This document shows positions 45,688 through 54,842 of a stretch of DNA of 64,000 bases, piece by piece. The DNA comes from Bryoerythrophyllum caledonicum (taxonomy: Eukaryota > Streptophyta > Bryopsida > Pottiales > Pottiaceae): assembly GCA_963971425.1 (NCBI GenBank), contig OZ020514.1, positions 44,359,527-44,423,526 of the forward strand, written 5' to 3'. The first letter of the stretch is position 1. Every line of letters begins with the position of its first letter. Made by a program: the position numbers and the translations under genes. The notes below the pieces were generated by a model. The model was not told the DNA's origin, searched no databases, and worked only from the letters and a program-made list of their open reading frames with translations.

Positions 45688-45849
45688 TCGCGGAACGCGA
45701 GCACCAGTGCGTCCATCTCCGCGACCTGCCAGATTCGTGAGCGACGCTTCCGCGCCATGCTGCCCTCGTCCTCGCCCGCAGCCGCGCCCGCTCCCACTCT
45801 CGCCGCACCCGGTCCCACTCCCTCCTCCATCGCCGCGCCCGCAAGCTGA
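45688..45849 (+). pseudogene. GC-rich reading frame, right part
   Basis: It starts at the right TCG duplication and continues in the frame that ended at 35521: RNASTSASISATCQIRERRF then an Ala/Pro/Ser-rich tail ending at a stop near 45849. An overlapping plus frame (45707-46036) and a minus frame (45661-46020) are also open because the stretch is GC-rich, so which strand is truly coding is uncertain. Confidence 0.35.
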
Positions 45850-46078
45850 ACATGATTCTGCTGCGGATGGTGTTGCTGCTGCTAGGTATGGTGATGCTGC
45901 TTCTGTTGATGATGCTCGCCTTGATCCAAGTACAAAATCGTGCTTGAAAATAGTGCATGAAAACGCTCCTTCCAGCAATGCGGGCGTCGGCAGAGCCTCA
46001 TCCTCCATCTCTACATGCATCGCATTAGAACAATAAAGCCTACATGTTCACTTCTCAAAATCTAATATCACTGCTCCA

Positions 46079-46305
46079 GAGGCTCCTCTTGGACCTGGAC
46101 GTTCATACGTTATCTTCGCGACCGCGGAAGTGATTCCACCAGACCTTGCTGCGAAATGATAGAGAAGCAAATGTGATTGCTGATTGATTGGATCCCAAAA
46201 CTGGGATAACGTACACGATGACCTTGCAAACCCTAGTACTGCTGCCACTGAGTAAAATAATTGGACGATAGAGCTCTTGGACTTGGACGTTCATACGTTA
46301 GCAGC
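46079..46305. repeat. Direct repeat, two copies about 190 bp apart
   Basis: GGACCTGGACGTTCATACGTTA (46090-46111, five-base flank similar) and GGACTTGGACGTTCATACGT (from about 46277) lie in the same orientation. They sit just inside the favoured Helitron 5' end at 46398. Their role is unknown. Confidence 0.6.
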
Positions 46306-46455
46306 ATCTGTTTTTCATCCAAACTCGACGGGTTCATCCATTTGACGCTCCATTTTCATCTACGTGTTCTTCATCCTGTATTCTTTTATAGATATAGATA
46401 TTTATGCATTAATGGATTGTCCATGCCAACCTCATCTTCTTCATTCATCATCCTT

Positions 46456-47110
46456 GAACCAGAGATCTTCTAGAGACGAATATTAGATATGATGTTTCCG
46501 TGTACATTATATTATAATGTATCAAGTTTTTAATAGGTACCGTTCAATTGTCCCTAAATCAAATCTAATCTTCCTCTTCCAAATTAAAATTATAAAGTAT
46601 CCTTTACTGCCTCATGTACCCTCCTTGTTTATGATTTTTAATTGATTGTCCCACACTACCTAATCTATGGTCTTCCTACTCTCTTTTTGGTTCATTATCC
46701 CTTACTACCATTCTTTTGTAAGGATTACCCCTTACCACCTTTTCTTTTTAATTAATGTTCCATCAACCGGAGATCTCCTACAGAGGAATATTAGAGATGT
46801 TGTTTCCATGTACATTATATTACATCGTTTCAAGTTTTAAATAGTTATCGTTTGATTGTTGCTAAATCAAATCTAATTTTCCTCTCCCAAATTAAAATTA
46901 TAAAGTATCCCTCACTACCTCATGTACCCTCCCTCTTGTTTATGATTTTTAATTGATTGTCCAACACTACTTCATTTACCGTCTTCCTGCTATCTTTTTA
47001 ATTTATTTTTTCTTACTACCATTCCATTTTATGGATTACCCATAACCACCTATTTTTTATTTGGATTTTCCATCAACGGGAGATCTCTTGCAAAGAGATA
47101 TTATATATTT
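46456..47110. repeat. About 310-bp tandem repeat, two full copies plus the start of a third
   Basis: Units start near 46456, 46766 and 47076, each with an AGAGATCTTCTA / GGAGATCTCCTA / GGAGATCTCTTG palindrome, then GAATATTAGA and TGTTTCC-like words, and later ACTACCATTC and GGATTACCC. Each unit carries one copy of the palindrome that marks the surrounding large element. Confidence 0.75.
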
Positions 47111-47234
47111 TGTTTTTGATTTCAATATACTCTATTGTATCACATTTATTGTTATATTTATGGATATCGATAAATTTAAGGTTATAGTTTATAGTTATTA
47201 ATTAATTTTAATTTATAGATTTATAGGTGATATA

Positions 47235-47470
47235 AGCCCTGAACCTTCAACCATGAACCCTGAACCTTCAACCGTGAACCGTGAACCCTAAACCTTGAAC
47301 AGTTAGCCATGAGCCGTGAACCTTCAATCGTGAACCCTGAACACTGAACCCTAAACCATTAATCCTTTATTGTGAATCGTGATCCGTGAATCCTAATCCA
47401 TGAACTCTGAACTGTGAACCCTGAACCCTAAATCCTAAATCCTAAATCCAAAACCCTTAACCATGATGCA
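47235..47470. repeat. Degenerate telomere-like heptamer tract
   Basis: About 33 successive 7-mers of the form CCNTRAA-C: CCCTGAA, CCGTGAA, CCTTCAA, CCCTAAA, with phase largely kept. The plant telomere repeat is CCCTAAA/TTTAGGG. Here most units carry one or two differences, with exact CCTAAAT-type runs only near 47430. It lies directly beside the 310-bp array. Confidence 0.8.
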
Positions 47471-47784
47471 TAATACAACTGGAACACGAAAGCTGAACCC
47501 AAATTCATAGTACCGGCTTGTTGTAGTTCTAAAAGCATCTACTCTGTAATTTGTGCACGTATCTTCTTAAGCATCTATATTACTAATATGAACTAGGGAA
47601 TGTTGACAAATATTCCATTTGGTGTGGAAGTTCTACTTGTAATGCCAAATGAATATGATTAGTGGGCAGAAGATGGCCGACTCTTTTCTTGGGGTAGGGT
47701 ATTACTTCATTCACGAAGGTGAATACCAAAAGTCCAATACGATTTTCCACTATACTGTGTTATAGTCTAAGACCTTTTACGACC

Positions 47785-48055
47785 CTAGTTTCTACAAAAA
47801 TACATCATGGGGCATACTTCATCTTCCGTTTTCCAATGAGCAGCACTTTGGGAATAACATGATTTCCTTACAATACGGTCATCCCAAGAGTACAAGCCTT
47901 TCATTATCATGAGTGCAATGTGGCCTTGGTCGTGGGCACGAGCATGCATGCCTAAGATCCGTTTCAAATTTGAGCGCCTGAATTTCCCCTCCAGGAGGTG
48001 TTGGGAAGGGTTGATAAGAATATCCTTCAACTCATCTCTCATCCATTTTTGCTCT
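47785..48055 (-). pseudogene. Unassigned minus-strand coding fragment
   Basis: WMRDELKDILINPSQHLLEG followed by FRRSNLKRILGMHARAHDQG and IMKGLYSWDD reads like real protein, about 85 codons, with no family I can name. It has no clear start context. It lies in the palindrome-bearing region and may be an exon of one of its genes. Confidence 0.3.
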
Positions 48056-48477
48056 AGAGGTTTGGGATACTATGGGAGCTGAGCGAGTCAGTGAGAGCGT
48101 TCGCGTACTCGACTTCGTGCTAGTAAAATGTAGGGCAACAATTTGACATTATCCGAGGAATGTTAAGTATGTTTCCTCGTATGATTCCATTTTTGCTCTC
48201 TTTTTGTGAGGATTGGTGAAGATTGTCTTGCGTTCTGAACTTTTAGTCATTCGGCAGCTGTCGTGTAGTGCTTCTGTAACTAATTCGTCTTCAAAGATAT
48301 TGTTATAGCTTGAAAGCCGTAACTTTTTTCGACTCCGGATTTAAGATGATGTAGTTGCTTGGAGTGTGCTTCTGTACTGTTGTCCGACTTTTGTAACTGA
48401 ACCTCTCTGCCTATTCCGCAAATATTTTGTACGGCAGGTGCTTCATTTAAGACACCGACATACTAACGAAAGCCAAA

Positions 48478-48785
48478 CAGAGATCTCCGACTATTCAAGC
48501 CGTGCAAGTCTCGCTTCTCCCTAGCTCGTTTGTTAACCACGGCTCCTCCCCCTAAAACCTGGGGCTCTCATTTTGGTCTCATGCACGGTATCCGGAGATC
48601 TCTGGCTACTGTAGTGTGGAACATTTTGCAAAAGTCGACTCGACAACCTGGTTCTGATTGACCGGAGATCTCCGCTTACATACGCCTGGAACTTTAAGCT
48701 CGACCCTACTCCGTTGTTGTCGAACTACAGGGCGTGGTAGTAGATCATTGATCGGTCACCCGGAAATCTCTGGCTAGTCCAGCCT
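48478..48785. repeat. Cluster of four GATC palindromes
   Basis: AGAGATCTCCGACT (48479), CCGGAGATCTCTGGCT (48592), CCGGAGATCTCCGCTT (48662) and CCGGAAATCTCTGGCT (48769). Spacing is 70-110 bp, like the left cluster near 27 kb. I infer the matching subterminal region of the large element. Confidence 0.75.
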
Positions 48786-49500
48786 TCGATATTGAGCTTG
48801 ATCATCTAGTTCGTATCCACATCCACTCATACTCCTATCGAGGGCATCTGCCTCCAGCCGAAGATCCACCGATGCAGCACGGAAGTATGTATGACTCTGA
48901 GTCGTGGGAGCATGATCTAGACGACCTTGCCATGGTTGCAGCTCAGTGCCCCAATTTTGGACATGTAAATTACACAGAAGTCGATGAACCATCCGAAGAG
49001 TCTACAGGAAGTTAGGAGCTTCTACGGTCACGAATGTCCGTGAACCTTATGAGGCCGCGTTTTGGCGAAATTGGTAAAGCGTCCATTGTCGAGGTTAACG
49101 TAGTAGGACAATGGCTTAGAGTGGACATACCAGTCGGTTCGAGGGAATTTGTATTACTTAGACCAACGGCCATAATGTCCACGGCGGAAGAATTACCACT
49201 CATTCCCTTGCAACGTGGATACAATTCAATTGTTCATACACTACAACCAACCGTCTTGTGGAGAAGGATATATATTATGATTTCATCCAAGGATCTTCGG
49301 TCAGACAATTCCCCATTTGTACCACGAGAACGTTGGGTTGGACTTGAAGTGTGGTGGTTGGACGGAAATGGGTTGCTGCTCTGCTCTGGAAGAATCATGG
49401 TCGCGTTATCAATGATTGTAGTGGTTAGTTGAGTGAAGATAATATCGGTGTAACGGTCCTGGACGTTTTTGTTGAGGACATAGAGAGAATTATGAGACAT
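48786..49500 (+). pseudogene. Unassigned plus-strand coding fragments
   Basis: An acidic stretch (MYDSESWEHDLDDLAMVAAQ, then a stop near 49015) and a second frame from 49034 (MSVNLMRPRFGEIGKASIVE ... ERWVGLEVWWLDGNG). They may be upstream exons of the DUF7869-like gene that starts near 50.5 kb. No motif supports this, and antisense frames are also open. Confidence 0.25.
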
Positions 49501-49515
49501 GAATCATAGCCCATT

Positions 49516-49701
49516 ATGGAATGTTGTTTTCCTTCCGGGCGGACTTTGAAAAGCACAATTGATCATTTCGCATCTCGACCTTTACAACACGATTATGATG
49601 CTCATTTGAGGGGTCGTCCAAAGGAGCCATACCGCTTCATTTCCCGACAGCAAGACCTAAATGTTAACCGGAGATTTAGGCTTGTTATAAGGTCCCGGTA
49701 G
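49516..49701 (+). other. Short open frame without a match
   Basis: 61 codons with RPLQHDYDAHLRGRPKEPYR and a basic tail. Possibly the last piece of the preceding fragments. Weak. Confidence 0.2.
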
Positions 49702-49739
49702 TAATTTTTTGAAGTTACCAAGTAGTTATGGTTAAAAAG

Positions 49740-50505
49740 TAAAACCAGTGGATGAATTCGGACTGTGGATGAAACTGTCCTGAATGACAATGGATGAAAC
49801 TGTCATGAATGACAGTGGATGATTTGTCTGTACTTTGGATGAAACTGTCCGGACCTGGATGTCATCCATCCGGACATCTTTCATCCATTAGGGCAGATTA
49901 GGGTTTGGAGGGGGTAGAGAGCCGCCCTCTTGGGTTGGGAGGCTCATTCTCTCTTGGCTCTCTCTTCGTGTGTGTGTGTGGAGCTCTCTTGTGTGTTAGA
50001 GTTAGAGTGTAGAAGTGAGGTTAGAGAGCTAGGATCTAGAGCTAAGGTACGGATCTGTAGTTGTAGCGAGTATGGAAGAGGTTTGTGAAGGTTTGAGGAA
50101 GTAAAGTATGAATTGGATACTACTTCGTGTGTGTTTGTGTTAGTGTTGTGAATGTGTGAGTAGATCTTGTTGTTAGAAGAGTATTTGGGTACAACTTGGT
50201 TGTGGGTATTGTAGATCTGGCCTAAGTACACTCGATCTGATATAGATCTAGCTTGATCTACTAAACCCTGACCAAATCTAATGTGTTAGAGTTAGTAACA
50301 AGTCCGGATCTGTTGTAGGTATGTTCTGATTTGCTGTAATTGAGTGCGGAAACTTCAGATCTGTGTGTGTAACGTAAGAAAAACCACAGAAACGAAGTCC
50401 CAACAAACCCTAAATTCAAATCTAGATTCAGATCTAGGTCGAATCTAAGGTTTTAGACTCAATAAAAGTCCCATTCCGGAATTTTGTCTACTGTCCTGAA
50501 ACGTC
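49740..50505 (+). mobile_element. Probable short LTR-like insertion
   Basis: It starts with a 20-30-bp imperfect tandem array of GGATGAAACTGTCC (49747-49885). Then comes CTCATTCTCTCTTGGCTCTC, GTGTGTGTGTGTGG and repeated GATCTAGATC-like words. The pyrimidine-rich leader followed by TG-rich sequence is common in copia-type LTR ends. No TG...CA limits or target duplication were confirmed. A transcribed leader or first intron of the downstream gene is the alternative. Confidence 0.25.
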
Positions 50506-50508
50506 AGT

Positions 50509-52940
50509 TTGATGGAGCGTAGAAAAGATTGTCTTTCACCTAATCTTGAGGTGAAATCCCCCTTTAACACTAAACAAGAAGAAATCTTTGTACACCAAGA
50601 GGACTACCGACAACAAAATTCGCAAGGTCAGCTCAAAAAGGTGCTATCCAAAACGTTGCTGCCAATATTTTCAACAATCTCAGACTCTTTCTGTTACGCA
50701 AAAATTCTATGACAAATCCTTTAAAGACAGAAAGGGATCTTGGTAGGCGGGCAGTTTCACTTCATTGATGGGGACTGGAAGAGAAAATACGTCACGCTCT
50801 TGGAAACGGAGGTTTGTTCCGTTGCATGGTACACGATCCATGGAATACGGAAATCCACGTTTCGCACCTATATGGGACAATTCTATAGAGGAATTTGCTA
50901 TGCTACTCACGGTAACAAGGACATCAAGTGCCCACGGCTTGCCACTATACAAGCCATGAGGTCAATGACGTCCATTATTAACGACAACACTGATCAAATG
51001 CCTCACCAAATGTGAAGTGTCGGTAATGGTCGGATTGACACTCTCAAGTATCTTCCTGCTAGAAATAACTGGAAGCAAATACGTGCTAGGGTAAATGAGG
51101 TACTTAATCAATCCTTGCATATCGATATGGACTTGCAATCTCCATCATCAGTCGGTTGAAGGCGTAGTGTCCGAATTGGAGATCTCCGGCTAGGTCTTCG
51201 CTAACATGCATGGACCACTAATGGATCACCTCTGTATCGCCTACTATTTGTTGGATTGTTCTTCAGAAATACTCCTCTCACTCGATTATTGTTTCATTTT
51301 GCAAACAAACGACTCCTATGGACTTCCGCTAGTAAGTCGGTCCACAATTAGCAAGGTGAGAAAGAAATTCTTCCGAAATGTTGCTATCAAGTCATCTGGA
51401 AGCACCTTTACAAATTGCAGTAGCTGCAATGAGTTCAATGAATTCTTACGGACGACTCCAAAGGGAATGCCCGCGTACAAGATATTCTATAGCAAAGGCA
51501 AGCTCACTTGAATCACCAACAATCATGCCGAAAGCTTTACGCGACATGGAGAGAGGGGTCGAAGGCAAAGCCGCTGACCTTTATTGTGTCATTCACGACA
51601 AGATGGACACTGCAAAGATGGCTCTTCCACGCATGTGGAGGACGACTAATGCAACATCTGGCCTCGGACAGCTTCCCATGAATGTCACCGGAATGGTGGC
51701 ACACGGTCATGTTGACAGAGCGTATGCACACTATGCTCCTGTGTTATGGCCTGGAGATTCGAACACCACCATCTCCTCTCTAACAAAACTTTTAAGGCGG
51801 CTTGAGGGAGCACCATTACATGAGACGCGCGCGCTCTTCGAGCACCAACCTCCAAACTCAATGTTCGCAGCGCTCATAAAGGGAAAGAGCAGGTGCCTCG
51901 ACGCTTTAAAGCCCGTGGAGCCGAGTGCTTTTAAAAGGCCGAAACCGTTGCCACCAAAATTGTTTCTGCAGATCGACAACTCAGCAAAGGACAACAAGAA
52001 CCAATATTTGATGGCTTTCTTATCACTGCTAACTGCTTGAGGTATTTTCAAGAAGATTCAGGTGGGCTTCTTGGTGGTTGGACATACGCATGAAGATATT
52101 GATGCTTACTTTAGTCATCTATCAAAAGAACTCAAGAAAAGCAGTACACATATTCTAGCGGATCTCATGAAGGATTTCATAAAGTCACAAAAACTAGTCT
52201 TCATGCCGGAAGTTATCCAAGAGGTGGCCCACTCTAAATCGTACGTCGATGGCTACCTATGCAGCGGGGCGGCACGTCTGGTGGGAATAAGTGATATGCA
52301 TCTTTTCAAGTTCTACGTTGACAATGACGATGTTCCGATCATGAAGTTCAAGAAATCTGTCGTTGAGGCAGAGTGGCTACTTATAAACAAGAGTCGATAG
52401 ATCTTTGGAAGGTAGAAGAATGCGGACATCCCAAGCTCCCAACAAGATCTCCTAAGCCCGTCCCCTTCAAGCCCATGTGGGATAATGAGGAGCAAAACCC
52501 GGTCGGGAACCAAGATGTTGCCAGAGACAAGGCTAGAAAAGCGATGGAGAACAAAAATTTCATGAAGATGAGGCTCCGGAAGTACGTGGACTACTGGGCG
52601 TCCGAAATATCTAAGTACGTAGGATATGTAGACTCCATCCGCCCTTACCTGCAATACTGGAAGGACGTCATCGACGAGCTTGACAAGCCACTTCCTCATA
52701 TGCCCTTTAAACTTGAAGAGGGACTCTGGCCTAGCCATGATTTGAGAGGCCCTCACAAGGGAGGTGGAGATCCCCTAGGATTGCTTCCACAACCATTGGA
52801 TGTCACTCCCAAAGATGAGGTTCTGGAGCCTTACTGTGGACCCGCCAATGAAGCCCCAAAGTCTACTTTTAATTGTAAGCGTGACATTCGTAAGGGGTCT
52901 TGGGTTTTAGTAAGACATCTCCTTTGTTTGGTAGGGTAGA
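50509..52940 (+). pseudogene. DUF7869-like (DDE-type, GHTHEDID) protein, decayed
   Basis: In order: a charged leader (50509-50710); VCSVAWYTIHGIRKSTFRTY with ATHGNKDIKCPRLATIQA (50740-51015), which resembles the conserved N-terminal region of this family; a motif SRSTISKVRKKFF followed by a C-x2-C (CSSCNEF) near 51330-51440; then the core: HDKMDTAKMALPRM (51590), FLQIDNSAKDNKNQYLMAFL (51960) and FLVVGHTHEDIDAYFSHLSK (52065). A tryptophan-rich C-terminal domain follows to 52940. The spaced Asp/Asp/Glu-Asp motifs suggest an RNase H-like fold (inference), so this could be the transposase of the palindrome-bearing element. It has a handful of breaks, and one palindrome copy (51176) lies within a probable intron. 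Confidence 0.55.
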
Positions 52941-53401
52941 GCACTTTTTGACGTCGTCAGGGATGAGGGAAATGCCAACCACAAAAAAATTCTCGTTAAG
53001 TATTGGGAGCTTGATAACAAGTAGAAGAATCTGAAGAGGAAGTACTAGGATTGTTGGGAAGCCACATGGATTCCGGACCAAGAGAAGCTTGTATGGTGTC
53101 ATGTGAATTATGTGATGTTTGCGACTTGGTCAAGCAAAGTTAACCAACTAACGAGGTCCATTCCGCATAATATGAAGGAAACAACAATTGTGAACTTAGA
53201 GAAAGCGAATGCCGCTGAACCCTGAGGGTAGACCATTCTATCTAGTTGCTCACACTCATCTTGTAATAACACGATGAAGAGAAAAATTACAGAGAGTCTT
53301 CCATTAAGTGAGTTAGGGATACGGTAATCAGTCACAGTATCTAAAATTTTGCTATATAGTAGTTGAATCTTGAAGAGTCTCCACGTCCTCGCGGAAGTGC
53401 A

Positions 53402-53891
53402 GCGGAGATTTCTGGCTTTGAAGACGATTAAAGTTCAGCCTCGAGTTCGACATCCCTCCCTTCAACTCCCGCAAATCATCTTGAAGACAACGAGAGCCTT
53501 GCTCTTGCATTCAATTTGAGTAGGATACGTAGAGTAGTGCCAGTGTCACAATTGTCTGGTGTATGCCAGCAGAATACCAAAAGGACCGCACGTCCCGCCG
53601 AAAGCTTATCAGAGATCTCCGATTGTTTACACGGTAGAAGCTCCGCTTGTCCCCGACTTCAATAGCTAACAACGACTTTCATAAGGCCAGATATTATCTT
53701 CAAGAAACGTGGATGGAAGGACTTCCATATACCGCCATATAGATCTGGTGAATATACGAACAGAGTTCTCCGAATAGGAGAATTACATCTACAATTCTCT
53801 AGAAAGGGGTGCGTAGTAGAAAGTGAGCTTACGATCATGACAGTTCCTAGGTGTGCTGAAGAGCACATAGTCAAATCCGGAGATCTCCACT
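53402..53891. repeat. Three further GATC palindromes
   Basis: GCGGAGATTTCTGGCT (53402), AGAGATCTCCGATT (53611) and CCGGAGATCTCCACTG (53878). Two more, weaker, are at 55143 (ATATCTCCGGATG) and 55452 (TCCGGAGATATCCAGA), after which none were seen to the end of the window. Confidence 0.65.
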
Positions 53892-54401
53892 GACTTAAAA
53901 ATTGCAATTCATCTCTAGATGGTATTTCGACCGGATCACAGTGAGTACCCACGTGAATGATATAGTCTCGGGGTCCATCAGAATTTGCCTTCCTCAAGTC
54001 CACAAGAGGGTTGCCTCCTTCATTGCTCTGGGAACAGTCCTCATCTTCACGTAGAAAACTTCTCATATGGTCGCAAATCAAAAAAACTAGAGAGCTCTTG
54101 GGCTTTCTCCTGGCAGGTTCCTTCTTAGATTTCAAACATGCTACTGCTAAAATGGAAAAGGGAAGTCAAAGACCCAATACATATCAATCATTCAAGTACC
54201 TCCTTATTATTGAAGTAATGCTGAAGGTTGGCGGCGGAGATAGTACTCCCGATAGGACATTATGACGGGACGCATGACGCGTGGCTCACCATGTTTAATT
54301 CTCCATAATGTAGAATCATGGTTGTAGAATCTACCTTGAATTATGACAATCTTGGTGTAATGGCGACTCAAATCAATGACGGTTCCTCTATCTACGATCA
54401 A
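53659..54401 (-). pseudogene. Unassigned leftward coding fragments
   Basis: Reading leftward: MIVDRGTVIDLSRHYTKIVI ... SYREYYLRRQP (54401-54207), then MKSKKEPARRKPKSSLVFLI through DYIIHVGTHCDPVEIPSRDE (54135-53890). Both read like protein and may be exons of one gene. No family recognised. They end near the palindrome at 53878. Confidence 0.3.
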
Positions 54402-54433
54402 GAAGTGTAATAATGGGTGGATAGGGAGGAAAG

Positions 54434-54439
54434 TATAAG
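54434..54439 (+). promoter_or_regulatory. TATA box before the acidic ORF
   Basis: TATAAG within GAAAGTATAAGAAAGG, 94 bases upstream of the ATG at 54528. The spacing is plausible for a short leader. Confidence 0.35.
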
Positions 54440-54527
54440 AAAGGGTTCATGAGTGCAGTTCTCCATCTGTTTTGTCGGTCAACCTAGAGTCTTGTTAGTC
54501 CATAGCCAGGGTGGAGAGAGAGAGGAG

Positions 54528-54842
54528 ATGGCTACCGCAAGTAGGAAGAGGGAGAGGGAAGATACGGATTCGGTAGAGAGGAGAGTTACACGAAGGATGG
54601 AGAGCAACGCTAAGAAAGTGGAGAAAGGAAGAGAGATTTTGTTACTGGACGACGGCGGGTATACAAAGGAGTATTGTTCTGATGGGCATGTTCTGGACGA
54701 AGAGGAGGAGGACGACGCGTGGTATGAAGACAATGAGGAATCTTACTCGGAGGACGCCTGCAGCCTATTTCAAAGTGGGTGTGACAAAGGGTCCGATGTC
54801 AATTCGGACATGTATGCACCGGCACACTGGAAAGATGCTTAG
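54528..54842 (+). CDS. Small acidic nuclear-type protein, 104 aa, intact
   Basis: ATG at 54528 (context GAGGAGATGGC, a good plant start); an earlier in-frame ATG at 54453 gives a poorer leader. The N terminus is basic with an NLS-like run (SRKREREDTDSVERRVTRR), then a short helix (AKKVEKGREILLLDDGGYTK), then a strongly acidic Asp/Glu tract (VLDEEEEDDAWYEDNEESYS), and it ends APAHWKDA. The frame is uninterrupted, which is unusual in this window. No catalytic motif. A basic head with an acidic tail is seen in chromatin-associated and transposon accessory proteins. It lies between palindrome copies, so it may belong to the large element. Confidence 0.45.
   Translation: MATASRKREREDTDSVERRVTRRMESNAKKVEKGREILLLDDGGYTKEYCSDGHVLDEEEEDDAWYEDNEESYSEDACSLFQSGCDKGSDVNSDMYAPAHWKDA

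Larger units (their letters stand above)
29435..46398 (-). mobile_element. Rep-helicase Helitron (5' end uncertain: about 34.8 kb or 46398)
   Basis: The 3' end is clear. On the minus strand a perfect 6-bp hairpin is followed 11 bases later by CTAG and a host T (29434-29463). The coding part runs from 34735 down to 29565. The 5' end is less clear. At 46398 the minus strand reads TCTATATCTATAAAAGAATA after an A, an excellent Helitron 5' start. In that case the CACTA element and a GC-rich frame lie inside the Helitron, giving a net length of 6.8 kb. Alternatively the element starts just upstream of its coding region, near 34740-34810. I favour 46398 because the flanks outside 29434 and 46399 are alike in style (ATTCATCC-type words), but this is unproven. 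Confidence 0.55.

Noticed and set aside
45661-46036. Overlapping ORFs on both strands after the CACTA element
   Set aside because: The stretch is GC-rich and stop-poor; only the frame continuous with 35291-35521 has any support.
47235-47470. True interstitial telomere
   Set aside because: Most heptamers deviate from CCCTAAA and no terminal orientation or subtelomeric context is shown; called telomere-like only.
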